From assembly GCA_963765295.1 (NCBI GenBank), contig CAVXVO010000002.1, positions 1 through 64,000 on the forward strand: 64,000 bases of DNA, written 5' to 3'. The translations under genes and the position numbers were made by a program. Shown piece after piece: positions 17,411-25,416 of the stretch. The notes beneath the pieces are model-generated. The model had not been told where the DNA came from and did no database searches. It saw only the letters and a program-made list of their open reading frames with translations. The DNA comes from PALSA-612 sp963765295. GTDB lineage: Bacteria > Actinomycetota > Thermoleophilia > Gaiellales > Gaiellaceae. Each line of letters begins with the position of its first letter. The stretch's first letter is position 1.

Positions 17411-18988
17411 CTAGAGCGCGATCGTCCGCGTCGCGCCGAAGCGCTCCAGGAAGCGCCGGTCGTGCGTGACCAGCACGACCGTTCCGTCGTAGCCCTGGAG
17501 CGCGGTCTCGAGCTGCTCGACGGCCTCGAGGTCGAGGTGGTTCGTCGGTTCGTCGAGGACGAGCAGATTGACGCGGCGGGCCTGCAGCTCGGCGAGCTGC
17601 GCGCGCGTCCGCTCGCCCGGTGAGAGCGACACGCCTGTGCGGCCGACGTGCTCCGCGCCCAGACCGAACTTCGCGAGCAGCGTCCGCGCCTGCTCTGCCC
17701 GCAGCCCGGCGCGATCGCGGAACTGCTCGAGCAGCGGCTCGCCGCTCGCGTAGACGCCGCGGCCCTGCTCGAGTGTGCCGACGACGGTGCGCCGTCCGAT
17801 CGACCGCGAGCCCTCGACAGGCTGCAGCGTGCCGAGCAGCAGGCCGAGGAGAGTGGACTTGCCGCTTCCGTTCCGGCCCGAGACGACGACGCGGTCGCCG
17901 GGCCCGAGCTCGAGGTCGATCGGGCCGAGCCTGAAGTCGCCCCGCTCGGCGACGGCCCGGTGGAGCGAAGCGACGCGATCACCGGGCCGGCCGCCCGATT
18001 CGAGCACGAGGTGGAGTTCCCAGGGCTCGAACGGCTTCTCGGGCCGGTCGGCCCGGTCGAGCGCACGCTCGGCCTGGCGCACCTTGCCCCGGAGCGCGTT
18101 CGTGCCGCGGCGGTCGGCGCCGCCGGTCTTCTCTCCGAGCCCGGCGCCGCCGCGGGCCTCGACGCGCCGCTGCACGAGCAGCGCCTCGATCTCGCGCCGC
18201 CGCTCCTCGGCGTGCTCGAAGCTCGCATAGGCCGCAGCGCGAGCCGAGTCCCGTGCCGCCTCGTACTCGCTGAAGCCGCCCGCCCACTCGCGAGCGCGCC
18301 GCGAGCCCGGCTCGATCTCGACGATCCGCGTGACGGTCCGGTCGAGGAACTCGCGGTCGTGAGAGACGACGACGAGTCCGCCCTCGCGCGCCGCGAGGAA
18401 GCACTCGAGCCGCTCGAGCCCGTCGAAGTCGAGATCGTTCGTCGGCTCGTCGAGAAGCAGCACGTCGAAGCGGGCGAGCAGGATCACCGCGAGCGCCACA
18501 CGCGCCGCCTCGCCGCCCGAGAGCGCCGTCGTCGGCCGGTCGAGCGAAACCGAGAGGCCGAGCTCGGCCGCCACCGCACCGGCCCGCGTGTCGAGATCAC
18601 CGCCGCCGAGCGACACGAAGCGATCGAGCGCGCTCGCATACCGGTCGTCCGCGTCCTCGCCGGCGGCCAGCGCGGCCGCCGCCTGCTCGAGCTCGCGCTC
18701 GGCCGCGGCGACGCCGGTCCGGCGCGCGAGCGACTCGAGCAGCGTCTCGCCCGGACGCCGCTCGTGCTCCTGAGGCAGGTAGCCCGCGGTCAGCGTGGCG
18801 GGCGTTCGCGTGACGCGGCCGGCGTCGGGCTCGTCCAGCCCGGCGAGGAGCCTGAGGAGGGTCGACTTGCCGACTCCGTTCGGACCGACGACGCCCAGCC
18901 GCCGCTCGGGCGTGACCGAGAGCGTGACGCCGTCGAGAACTGTGGTGGCGCCGTGGTGCTTCGAGACGCCGTCGAGTGAGATACGCAC
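17411..18988 (-). CDS. ABC-F family ATPase (ribosome-associated type)
   Basis: A 525-aa protein with two ABC ATPase domains and no transmembrane segment. Domain 1 has VVGPNGVGKSTLLRLLAG, signature ALSGGEAARVALA and LLLDEPTNDLDFDG. Domain 2 has SGRNGSGKSTLLGLL, a degenerate signature SLSPGERTRAQLA and LVLDEPTNHLDLEA. The linker between them (about 255-330) is charged and helical, as in ABC-F proteins acting at the ribosomal E site in translation quality control or antibiotic resistance. GTG 18988 is preferred because GGAGG lies 8 nt upstream; an upstream GTG (19015) would add nine residues. Confidence 0.88.
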   Translation of the reverse strand: MRISLDGVSKHHGATTVLDGVTLSVTPERRLGVVGPNGVGKSTLLRLLAGLDEPDAGRVTRTPATLTAGYLPQEHERRPGETLLESLARRTGVAAAERELEQAAAALAAGEDADDRYASALDRFVSLGGGDLDTRAGAVAAELGLSVSLDRPTTALSGGEAARVALAVILLARFDVLLLDEPTNDLDFDGLERLECFLAAREGGLVVVSHDREFLDRTVTRIVEIEPGSRRAREWAGGFSEYEAARDSARAAAYASFEHAEERRREIEALLVQRRVEARGGAGLGEKTGGADRRGTNALRGKVRQAERALDRADRPEKPFEPWELHLVLESGGRPGDRVASLHRAVAERGDFRLGPIDLELGPGDRVVVSGRNGSGKSTLLGLLLGTLQPVEGSRSIGRRTVVGTLEQGRGVYASGEPLLEQFRDRAGLRAEQARTLLAKFGLGAEHVGRTGVSLSPGERTRAQLAELQARRVNLLVLDEPTNHLDLEAVEQLETALQGYDGTVVLVTHDRRFLERFGATRTIAL

Positions 18989-19093
18989 GGCCGAGACCTC
19001 CGAGAACGCGGGCACGCCGCTGGGCGCGCAACGGTGTAATGGATGGCTCGGTCAGTCCGTCATCGTGCGGCGCCGGAGCGCCGGAAAGCCATG

Positions 19094-19603
19094 CTACAGG
19101 CGTTCCTTGAGCTCGGCCAGCGCAGCCCAGCGAGGATCCTCGTCGCTTGCCTCGTGACCGTGCGGCTCGGCGTTCAGGTCGACGCCGCAGACCGGGCAGA
19201 GGCCGGCGCAGTCGGGGCGGCAGAGGATCTTGTCCGGCAGCGCCAGGACGAGCCCGTCCCGTGCCCAGGCCGACAGGTCGAGGCGGTTGTTCGTGACGTA
19301 CGCCGTCATCAGCTCCTCGGCGCCGCCGGGACTCTCCGCCTGGTACTCGCGGAGCGACAGGCGCTCGTCGAGAACGGCGTCGCCGAGGCAGCGGAAGCAC
19401 GGCCCGTGCAGGCGGACGTGGAATCGCAACTCGTACACCGTGCCGGTCGACGCCCGCGTCACCGTCAGCTCCGCCGGCACGTTCTCCGGCACGACGAGAT
19501 AGCGCTGGCCCCCCAGCTCGATCGGCGCGATTTCGACTTCCTGCTCGTCACGGAGCGATTCGCCGGACCGCAGCCGGTACTTCCTCAGATCCAGCGTGGT
19601 CAC
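19094..19603 (-). CDS. yceD: YceD family protein (DUF177)
   Basis: A 169-aa YceD protein: N-terminal DLRKYRLRSGES, central ELRFHVRLHGPCFRCLGDA with the CxxC pair, and the C-terminal cysteine cluster LCRPDCAGLCPVCGVDLN before EDPRWAALAELK. YceD is linked to 23S rRNA accumulation, and its gene normally sits immediately upstream of rpmF. Here a cupin and an ABC-F gene (17051-18988) separate them. Starts at GTG 19603. Confidence 0.9.
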   Translation of the reverse strand: MTTLDLRKYRLRSGESLRDEQEVEIAPIELGGQRYLVVPENVPAELTVTRASTGTVYELRFHVRLHGPCFRCLGDAVLDERLSLREYQAESPGGAEELMTAYVTNNRLDLSAWARDGLVLALPDKILCRPDCAGLCPVCGVDLNAEPHGHEASDEDPRWAALAELKERL

Positions 19604-19616
19604 GCGCTCAGCGTAG

Positions 19617-20549
19617 CTACCGACCGCGGACCGGAACCGGCGCCGGCTCGGTCGCCGTCTCGCCTCTCGGCGGCGTCACGATCAGCGCGACGGCGGCCAG
19701 GATCACGACGCCCGCCACCACCGTGCGCGGGCTGACCGACTCGTTCTCGACCGCCCAGCCGAGGAAGACCGCGACGAGCGGGTTCACGTACGCGTAGGTC
19801 GAGACGAGCGACGTCCTCGTCTTGCGGAGAAGCCACGAGTAGCACGTGAACGCGAGCCAGGATCCGAACACGATCAGGTACAGCAACGCCAGGATCGAGG
19901 ACGTCGACACGTCGTGGACGTCCGTGACCTCGCCTGTCGCCGCGGCGACGATCGCGAGCAGCACGCCGCCGGTCAGCATCTGCATGCTGGCACTGACGAA
20001 CGGCCGCCGCGGGAGCGGCGCGCGACGCGAGTAGAGCGAGCCCGAGGCCCAGCCGGCGCCGGCGACGAGCAGCGCGATCGCCCCCGCGACGTCGATGTGG
20101 CTCGGCCCGGTCGGCCACGCGAGCAGGGCGACACCGGCGAAGCCGAGGGCGAGCCCGATCACCGCTGTGCGGCTGAGACGCTGCCCGCAGGCGAAGCGGT
20201 CGAAGAGCGCCATCCACAGCGGCACGGCCGCGATGATCAGCGAGGCGACGCCCGTGCTGACGCGCTTCTCGGCCCAGGCGACGCCCGCGTTCCCGACCAG
20301 GAACAGCGCCGCACCGACGACGGTCGCGGCTGCCCATTCTCGGCGGCCCGGGCGATCGCCCTTCGTGTCGCCGCGCCGGATCGACCAGGCGTAGAGCAGG
20401 CCGCCCGCAATCGAGAAGCGCAGCGACGACATCACGAACACGGGGAGCGTCCGGCTCGCGATCAGGATGAAGAGGTAGGTCGAGCCCCAGACGACGTAGA
20501 CGACCGCGAGCGCGGCCCAGATGCGAGCGGGCCCCGCCGGGCCGGTCAC
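19617..20549 (-). CDS. EamA/DMT-family transporter (RhaT/PecM-like)
   Basis: A membrane protein of about 310 aa with ten predicted helices in two EamA repeats: ALAVVYVVWGSTYLFILIAS in the first, and later LVAGAGWASGSLYSRR, STYAYVNPLVAVFLGWAVEN and VVAGVVILAAVALIV. DMT proteins export amino acids, nucleobases or other small metabolites; the substrate cannot be told. GTG 20549 is preferred because upstream starts (TTG 20618) add a non-hydrophobic, unrelated 23 residues. Divergent from the LysR gene, so probably controlled by it. Confidence 0.85.
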   Translation of the reverse strand: MTGPAGPARIWAALAVVYVVWGSTYLFILIASRTLPVFVMSSLRFSIAGGLLYAWSIRRGDTKGDRPGRREWAAATVVGAALFLVGNAGVAWAEKRVSTGVASLIIAAVPLWMALFDRFACGQRLSRTAVIGLALGFAGVALLAWPTGPSHIDVAGAIALLVAGAGWASGSLYSRRAPLPRRPFVSASMQMLTGGVLLAIVAAATGEVTDVHDVSTSSILALLYLIVFGSWLAFTCYSWLLRKTRTSLVSTYAYVNPLVAVFLGWAVENESVSPRTVVAGVVILAAVALIVTPPRGETATEPAPVPVRGR

Positions 20550-20697
20550 GAGCCGTCTACAGATAGTTCCGCCACGAGCCGCGCTTGTCCCGGTACGGCA
20601 GGTCGCGAGACCCGGCAAACGGGGCGAGCACGATCAGCGCAAGCGGCAGAAGGAGCCAGATAGCTGTCATAACGTTCGACACCATGCCAGTCCAAGC

Positions 20698-20722
20698 TTG
20701 ATTAGCACAAGTCGTGTTAGTG
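20698..20722. promoter_or_regulatory. Candidate LysR operator/promoter in the divergent gap
   Basis: The gap between the DMT transporter and lysR is rich in A/T compared with its surroundings and contains the interrupted inverted repeat TAGCAC-N5-GTGTTA at 20703-20719 (5 of 6 positions pair). LysR regulators usually bind such dyads upstream of a divergent target. Placement by sequence only. Confidence 0.35.
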
Positions 20723-20734
20723 TTGGATTCCATT

Positions 20735-21673
20735 ATGCAAACTGATGCATGGATGGGACTCGAGCTGCGTCACCTGATCGCGCTCAAGGCCGTCGCCGAG
20801 GAAGGCTCGTTCGGCCGGGCGGCGTCGCGGCTCGGCTATACGCAATCGGCGATCAGCCAGCAGATCGCCGTGCTCGAGCGCATCGTCGGCCAGCGCCTCG
20901 TCGAACGGCCGGGTGGCCCGAAGCCGATCTCGCTCACCGAGGCGGGCGAGCTCCTGCTCACGCATGCCGACGGCATCACGGCCCGTCTGAGTGCCGCCCA
21001 GGCCGACATGAGCGCCCTCGGCGCCGGCGACGCCGGCCCGCTGCGGATCGGCACGTACCAGAGCGTCGGCGCGCGCGTCCTCCCCACGCTTCTCCACCAC
21101 TTCCGCGACGACTGGCCGAAGATCGACGTGACGCTCGTCGAGTCGGCCGACGACCGCGAGCTGCTCGGCCTGATCGAGAGCGGTGAGGTCGATCTCAGCT
21201 TCGTCGTCTTCCCGCTGCGCCCGGGACCATTCGAGTCGATCGAGCTGATGCGCGATCCCTACGTGCTGCTCGTGCCGCTGGGCTCCCCGATCGCGCAGCG
21301 CGATCGGGCGCCGACGCTCCGCGAGATCGTCGAGCTGCCGCTGATCGGCTACCGCTCGTGCCGCACGACCGAGCAGGTCGAGGAGCGCCTTCGTGTCGCC
21401 GGGCGCGAGCCGCACGTCGTCTTCCGCTCGGACGACAACTACACGGTGCAGGGCATGGTCGCCGCCGGGATCGGCGTCGCGCTCGTGCCGCTCCTGACCG
21501 TCGACCCGAGCGACGACCGGATCGGCGTCGTCGACCTCGGCGACCGCGTCCCGGCGCGACTGATCGGCATCGCCTGGCACCGCGACCGGCTGCGGACGCC
21601 GGCGGCGAGCGCGTTCGTCGAGGCCGCGGAACAGCTCTGCAAGCGGCTCGAGAACGAGTCGCAAGCCGCCTGA
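20735..21673 (+). CDS. LysR-family transcriptional regulator
   Basis: About 312 aa. The N-terminal winged HTH reads LRHLIALKAVAEEGSFGRAA, LGYTQSAISQQIAVLERIVG and VERPGG. The effector domain begins near residue 90 (LRIGTYQSVGARVLPTLL) and includes GMVAAGIGVALVPLLTVD. This is a typical LTTR; the inducer is unknown. Two in-frame ATGs (20735 and 20753) are possible. It is divergent from the DMT exporter, a common regulator-exporter pair. Confidence 0.9.
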   Translation: MQTDAWMGLELRHLIALKAVAEEGSFGRAASRLGYTQSAISQQIAVLERIVGQRLVERPGGPKPISLTEAGELLLTHADGITARLSAAQADMSALGAGDAGPLRIGTYQSVGARVLPTLLHHFRDDWPKIDVTLVESADDRELLGLIESGEVDLSFVVFPLRPGPFESIELMRDPYVLLVPLGSPIAQRDRAPTLREIVELPLIGYRSCRTTEQVEERLRVAGREPHVVFRSDDNYTVQGMVAAGIGVALVPLLTVDPSDDRIGVVDLGDRVPARLIGIAWHRDRLRTPAASAFVEAAEQLCKRLENESQAA

Positions 21674-21704
21674 GCAAACCGGAATACCGGGTTTCGCGAA
21701 CTCG

Positions 21705-21959
21705 TTGAAAACGATTGTGCGATCACTCAACGACATCCGAACAGAGATCGAAGCGCTGACCGAGCGGCGCGCGCAGCTCCTGCGCGTGCTGAGCGAGCAG
21801 CACGATGCGGCTCTCACCGCCGAGCACGCGAGCCTCGAGGACGAGATCGCGAAGCTGTGGGAAGAGCACCGGATCGAGCGAGCTCGTATCCGTTTCGGTG
21901 AACGTGACGAGATCATCCAGCGCGCCCGCCACGAAGAGCGGCTGGAGCGCGCAGCCTAG
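21705..21959 (+). CDS. Small charged helical protein
   Basis: An 84-aa protein rich in Glu, Arg and Ala with heptad-like spacing over most of its length (DIRTEIEALTERRAQLLRVL, ELEDEIAKLWEEH-like core). It looks like a short coiled coil or helical hairpin with no catalytic motif. It follows lysR by 31 bp on the same strand. TTG 21705 or GTG 21717 may be the start. I do not recognise a family. Confidence 0.55.
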   Translation: MKTIVRSLNDIRTEIEALTERRAQLLRVLSEQHDAALTAEHASLEDEIAKLWEEHRIERARIRFGERDEIIQRARHEERLERAA

Positions 21960-22022
21960 ATAGGGGTCCACCCCCCCGAGCGCCCTTCAAGGCCGCCCCA
22001 TCTCTCTAAGATGGGACGGCCG

Positions 22023-22095
22023 GGGGCGTTAGCTCAGCTGGGAGAGCGCCGGCTTTGCAAGCCGGAGGTCACCGGTTCGATCCCGGTACGCTCCA
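22023..22095 (+). tRNA. tRNA-Ala (anticodon TGC)
   Basis: A complete cloverleaf: acceptor GGGGCGT pairs with ACGCTCC (one G-U), D-arm GCTCAGCTGGGAGAGC, anticodon arm CCGGC-TTTGCAA-GCCGG, T-arm ACCGG-TTCGATC-CCGGT, discriminator A. CCA is not encoded. Its 3' half is the left copy of the 44-bp repeat that bounds the island. Confidence 0.97.
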
Positions 22096-22097
22096 CC
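22054..22097 (+). repeat. Left attachment repeat (3' half of tRNA-Ala)
   Basis: The 44 bp from the anticodon loop through two bases beyond the discriminator are identical to 49166-49209 in the same orientation. This is the arrangement left by integration into the 3' end of a tRNA gene, with the tRNA kept intact at this end. Confidence 0.85.
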
Positions 22098-22101
22098 TCA
22101 G

Positions 22102-22130
22102 AAGGCGCTGGAAACAGCGCCTTTTCCCTT
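22102..22130 (+). terminator. Rho-independent terminator after tRNA-Ala
   Basis: Stem AAGGCGCTG (22102-22110), GAAA loop, CAGCGCCTT (22115-22123), followed by TTCCCTT. It lies seven bases after the tRNA. Confidence 0.85.
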
Positions 22131-22254
22131 CCGTAAGGAAGCCGGCACCGTAGGAGCCAGGTTGGCTTGGAGCGCTTTTTGGAGCGCTTCCACGCGCCGG
22201 ACGCGTTTAGAGCCGGGCTCTGTAGGCCGCATCGGGCACGCGGCTCAGCGGCTT

Positions 22255-22869
22255 TCATCCTCGGCTCCCAGCTTCCTGGCCCCCTCCGTTAGCGTCGACG
22301 CCGATCGCCCACGCGACTTGCCGCCAACCCTCGGCGTTCAAGTCCGAGACCGGGAAGCTCGACAGTTCCCCGTGCTCCCGGATTGCCCGGCGAAGTGTCC
22401 GATGCGTTTCGACACCCGAGAGCGTCCGGCGTTCGAGAAGCTCGGCCGCGAGGGAGTCGACGAGGTACCACAGGACGTCGATCAGCTCCTGCGCCCGTGC
22501 CCCCAGGAAGTCAAGGTACGCGGTCGCAACCGCTGGAGCTGACCAGAGCCGAAACGCCAGGTTGACTGCCTGGTGATCGTCGCTGGATGCTCCGACATGA
22601 TTCCGTCTGCCCTTGAACCTCGCCTCGGCAATCGGGCCGGCCAGTGTCGCGATGATCGCGTCTTCTGCTGCCTGCCGCTCACGGCGCGTGTCTAGCTCGC
22701 CTGAGCGTTCGACCGATCGAGGCAGCGCCCGGCCGCTCACGTGTCCTAGTGAGCCGTCCCGCGGGACAATCGTCACGCGGTCAACGCGCCGGCCGAGGTA
22801 GAAGCACGCGACCGCGTGGCCTGCCTCGTGATACGCGACTGTGGCGAGCTTCGGAGGGTGCGGTGCCAC
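22255..22869 (-). CDS. Small HEAGH metalloprotease-like protein (M41/FtsH-type fold)
   Basis: About 204 aa with no AAA ATPase domain. The zinc-protease motif occurs near the N-terminus as VAYHEAGHAVACFYLGRRVD, followed by the FtsH-like VTIVPRDGSLGHVSG. A second region (DAIIATLAGPIAEARFKG ... GASSDDHQAVNLAFRL) resembles the M41 helices that carry the third metal ligand. FtsH itself is over 600 aa. Stand-alone versions of this fold occur in actinobacteria with unknown substrates. GTG 22869 has GGAG just upstream. It lies between the attachment repeat and the recombinase. Confidence 0.65.
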   Translation of the reverse strand: MAPHPPKLATVAYHEAGHAVACFYLGRRVDRVTIVPRDGSLGHVSGRALPRSVERSGELDTRRERQAAEDAIIATLAGPIAEARFKGRRNHVGASSDDHQAVNLAFRLWSAPAVATAYLDFLGARAQELIDVLWYLVDSLAAELLERRTLSGVETHRTLRRAIREHGELSSFPVSDLNAEGWRQVAWAIGVDANGGGQEAGSRG

Positions 22870-22984
22870 CGCTCCATTCCACCAGCCGGGGTCGCCGAGT
22901 GTCCGTCCGAGATGTCCTTCCCTGGGTCGGGGGCGGCCGTGGGGGCGGCGCATAGAAACCGACCGGTTAGTATGTGTTGGCAAG

Positions 22985-23542
22985 GTGGGCAACGAGGATA
23001 GGGTCATCGGGTACGTGCGCGTCTCGACCGAGGAGCAGGGCTCGAGCGGGGCGGGGCTTGACGCGCAGCGGGCCGCGATCGGGGCGGAGTGCGAACACCG
23101 GGGCTGGGCGCTCGTCCGGGTCGAGGAGGACGTCCTGAGCGCCCGGACGATGAACCGGCCGGGGCTTCGGAGTGCCCTGGAATCGTGCCGTTCCGGGGAG
23201 GTGGACGGGATCGTCGTCGCGAGGCTCGACCGGCTGAGCCGCTCGATCGTCGACTTCGGGAACCTGCTCGAGGAGGCACGACGGCGCGGCTTCAACGTCG
23301 TCGCTCTCGACCTCGGGCTCGACCTCTCGACGCCGCAGGGCGAACTCGTCGGCAACGTGATCGCCTCCGTGGCGCAGTGGGAGCGGCGGATCATCGGGCA
23401 GCGGACCAAGGAGGCCCTCGCCGTGAAGAAGGCCCAGGGCGTCAAGATCGGACGGCCTGCGACGCTTCCTGCCGGGGTGGAAAGGCGCATCCGACGCCTT
23501 CGCGCTCGCGGGAAGACGTCGCAGGGATCGCCGATCTCCTGA
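22985..23542 (+). CDS. Small serine recombinase (resolvase/invertase type), C-terminus frameshifted
   Basis: The N-terminal catalytic domain starts with RVIGYVRVSTEEQ (nucleophile Ser14), has GLDAQRAAI, VVARLDRLSRSIVDFGNLLE and NVIASVAQWERRIIGQRTKE, and ends with a linker GVKIGRPATLPAGVERRIRR. As written it stops at 23542. One missing base near 23527 would join it to IADLLNRDAVPTAHGGRQWY-PATVRAV, the expected DNA-binding helix-turn-helix. It is the only recombinase in the island and lies 0.9 kb from the left attachment repeat, so it is the best integrase candidate, although most tRNA-targeting integrases are tyrosine recombinases. GTG 22985. Confidence 0.8.
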   Translation: MGNEDRVIGYVRVSTEEQGSSGAGLDAQRAAIGAECEHRGWALVRVEEDVLSARTMNRPGLRSALESCRSGEVDGIVVARLDRLSRSIVDFGNLLEEARRRGFNVVALDLGLDLSTPQGELVGNVIASVAQWERRIIGQRTKEALAVKKAQGVKIGRPATLPAGVERRIRRLRARGKTSQGSPIS

Positions 23543-23833
23543 ACCGCGATGCCGTCCCCACCGCGCACGGAGGCAGGCAGTGGTACCCGGCGACCGTCCG
23601 AGCCGTCGACCAGCGGTCGCGACCCCGGACTGGCAGAACCTCTTCGCGAGGCTCTTTTAATCGCCTGACCCGTGGAGATGCAGACGGCGTCGGGCGTGAT
23701 GGACGCCCGTACGCAGCCGATCACGGAGAGGACCTCGGCTGACGCGCCTCTTCCTGGCTGGGCCTGCTCGTTGGGGCGCTCAGTTTTGACGCGCTCGGGC
23801 TCGGCCGTTTGTCCGCCGAGCCGGTGCACATGT

Positions 23834-24401
23834 TTATCCGCCGCTCTTCAGTTCGGAGACATTAAGGAAGGCAAGGATCTCCGCAACGACTTGCGGCGCA
23901 CGGTTGCCGAAGGCGAACGTGATGTGGTTGCCCGGCACCTCGATAAGCCGGCCGTGTCGAAGGCGCACGAGCGTTCGCTGGGCGCCGGCCTCGTCCATGA
24001 TCGGTCCCGATCCAGGCGGCCCAAAGCCGTCGATCGTCCGAACGAGCAGTGTCGGGCACTCGATGCTCGCCGCGATTGCATGCCAGTCGGGTCCGAACGT
24101 GCCCTCGACCGCCAGCTGGATCTGTGCCGGACGGCACTGTGGCCGGAAGGTCCCGTCAGGCAACTCCTCGAGTTCGGCGCGATAGAACGCGGCAATGTCT
24201 TCGTCCCATCCTCCGTCGGCGAAGTAGGGAAGCGCGCGAACGAACTCGACATAGGCATCGCTGGACGGATACACCTGATCGAGGCGGGCAAGAGACGGCC
24301 CGATCTGGTCGAGCACCGCAGGATCGACCTCGGCGGGAACGTCGAGGACTATCGCCCGCTCAACCCCGCAGATGACGATCAGCGGGAGCGCCTCGGCCCA
24401 G
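23834..24401 (-). pseudogene. Alpha/beta hydrolase, N-terminally truncated
   Basis: The frame keeps the C-terminal half of an alpha/beta hydrolase: ERAIVLDVPAEVD, a lid region (YPSSDAYVEFVRALPYFADG), the strand IECPTLLVRTIDG and the catalytic-His segment LIEVPGNHITFAFGN. The half with the nucleophile elbow (G-x-S-x-G) is missing, and a stop precedes the first recognisable residues. A GTG at 24316 could still start a 160-aa protein. As an enzyme it should be dead. The substrate is unknown. Confidence 0.6.
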
Positions 24402-24438
24402 TGCGTGCTCTCATCGGGGGTAGAGTCCGGGTCGGGGA

Positions 24439-24708
24439 ATGGCAGTCACGTTTTCGCTATCGGGGCAGATCGTCGAGCTTGAGGAGGCCGACGTTCGCTG
24501 GCTCATCGGCCAGGCTCAGCCGAACAGTGCGGTGGTCGCAGAGCTGGAGAAGGCGATCGAGGCGGGGGAATGCACGCCCGGCGAACCCACGCGTGACGCC
24601 ATGTCGGAAATCCTGGGCAGGGTGCCCGCACCCCCGGATCTGTCGATCGGCATCCCGGCTCTCAGGGTCGTACTCGACATCCAAGCGAAGGCGCGGCCGG
24701 GGAACTAG
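24439..24708 (+). CDS. Small hypothetical protein
   Basis: An 89-aa acidic protein starting with an ATG and ending with RPGN. It has an amphipathic N-terminal part (LSGQIVELEEADVRWLIGQA) and no transmembrane segment or known motif. It lies between the truncated hydrolase and the tRNA-Arg fragment. Not recognised. Confidence 0.45.
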   Translation: MAVTFSLSGQIVELEEADVRWLIGQAQPNSAVVAELEKAIEAGECTPGEPTRDAMSEILGRVPAPPDLSIGIPALRVVLDIQAKARPGN

Positions 24709-25007
24709 CCGCCGTGGGCATGTCCGAACCCCGGACATGCTGGTTTGCGCCGCGCGGCCTGGCGGAAGCTGTCACGCCGCCGCGTGCCGGTCTGGGCGGT
24801 CTTCGGCGTCGGGACCGCCCTTAGCCCGACTCGAAACCGCTCAACTGTCCCCTTTAGTCCCCATCTGCGCACCGTTCACGCGCAAGAGGTCGCTGGTTCG
24901 CCTCAGCTCGACTTGGGCCAGAACGAAAGCGACTGGTGCAATCATTGGTGCACTCCGCCGCCGAATCGTCCTTTTCCCCCTGCAAACGAGCGGTTTGCGC
25001 GCCGGTT
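24709..25007. other. Gene-free stretch upstream of the tRNA-Arg fragment
   Basis: No protein-like frame. It includes the palindrome GCAAAC-GAGC-GGTTTGC (about 24982-24998) directly before the tRNA remnant, where a true tRNA would have its D-arm. Confidence 0.35.
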
Positions 25008-25046
25008 CCTAAACCGCGGGCGCAAGTTCGATTCTTGCCGGGGGCA
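25008..25046 (+). repeat. 3' fragment of a tRNA-Arg(CCT)-like gene (relic attachment site)
   Basis: From a CCT anticodon to the discriminator A this matches a tRNA 3' half: T-arm GCAAG-TTCGATT-CTTGC followed by acceptor strand CGGGGGC and A. The 5' half, which should begin GCCCCCG, is absent upstream. Such half-tRNAs mark integration ends. Confidence 0.6.
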
Positions 25047-25065
25047 TCCCGCTGGTGGCGCCAGA

Positions 25066-25093
25066 AAGCCCCTTTCAGCAGGGGCTTTCGTCT
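25066..25093 (+). terminator. Terminator-like hairpin after tRNA-Arg fragment
   Basis: GAAAGCCCC, loop TTTCAGCA, GGGGCTTTC, then GTCTTC. Found about 20 bp after the tRNA fragment, as for a former tRNA transcription unit. Confidence 0.7.
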
Positions 25094-25138
25094 TCTCTGA
25101 GCGCCCCGTCCCATTCCCGCCAAGACCCGCCAATACCC

Positions 25139-25351
25139 GTGAAGTTGGGCGCGTCTGGGCTTCTCGCCGTGATCCGCCTCGCCTACACGCTGCTCGCCGG
25201 CATCCCGCTGTCGCTCATGTGCATGACGATCGGGTGCCTGCTCTGCCTGACGGTGATCGGCCTTCCCCCTGGCCTTGTGTGCTTTGGGCTTGGGTTCAGG
25301 GTGCTGACGATCGCCTCGCCGCGGCGTACGGTCGTCTACGTGCGGCGCTGA
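25139..25351 (+). CDS. Small two-helix membrane protein, YccF-like
   Basis: A 70-aa protein with two hydrophobic stretches (LLAVIRLAYTLLAGIPLSLM and a segment containing CLLCLTVIGLPPGLVCFGLG). The CLTVIG-P-GL pattern recalls the YccF domain of unknown function in inner membrane proteins. GTG start. Alone, with no obvious operon. Confidence 0.45.
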   Translation: MKLGASGLLAVIRLAYTLLAGIPLSLMCMTIGCLLCLTVIGLPPGLVCFGLGFRVLTIASPRRTVVYVRR

Positions 25352-25416
25352 TCCGGGGCTCCCGTTTTCCGTAATTGGGACAGATCAGCGTCTAGTCAGC
25401 AAATCCGGCGCTGCTT

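Noticed and set aside
22870..23829. A 524-codon version of the HEAGH protease starting far upstream
   Set aside because: The added N-terminus lies antisense to the serine recombinase and is low-complexity; GTG 22869 starts right at the conserved part.
24885..24915. Another tRNA T-arm at GAGGTCGCTGGTTCGCCTC
   Set aside because: The loop is followed by no pairing strand and no acceptor end; probably chance.
24700..25046. tmRNA (ssrA) for the structure ending at 25046
   Set aside because: The T-arm and acceptor fit a tRNA-Arg better; no matching 5' acceptor strand (GCCCCCG) or tag-peptide frame is found upstream.
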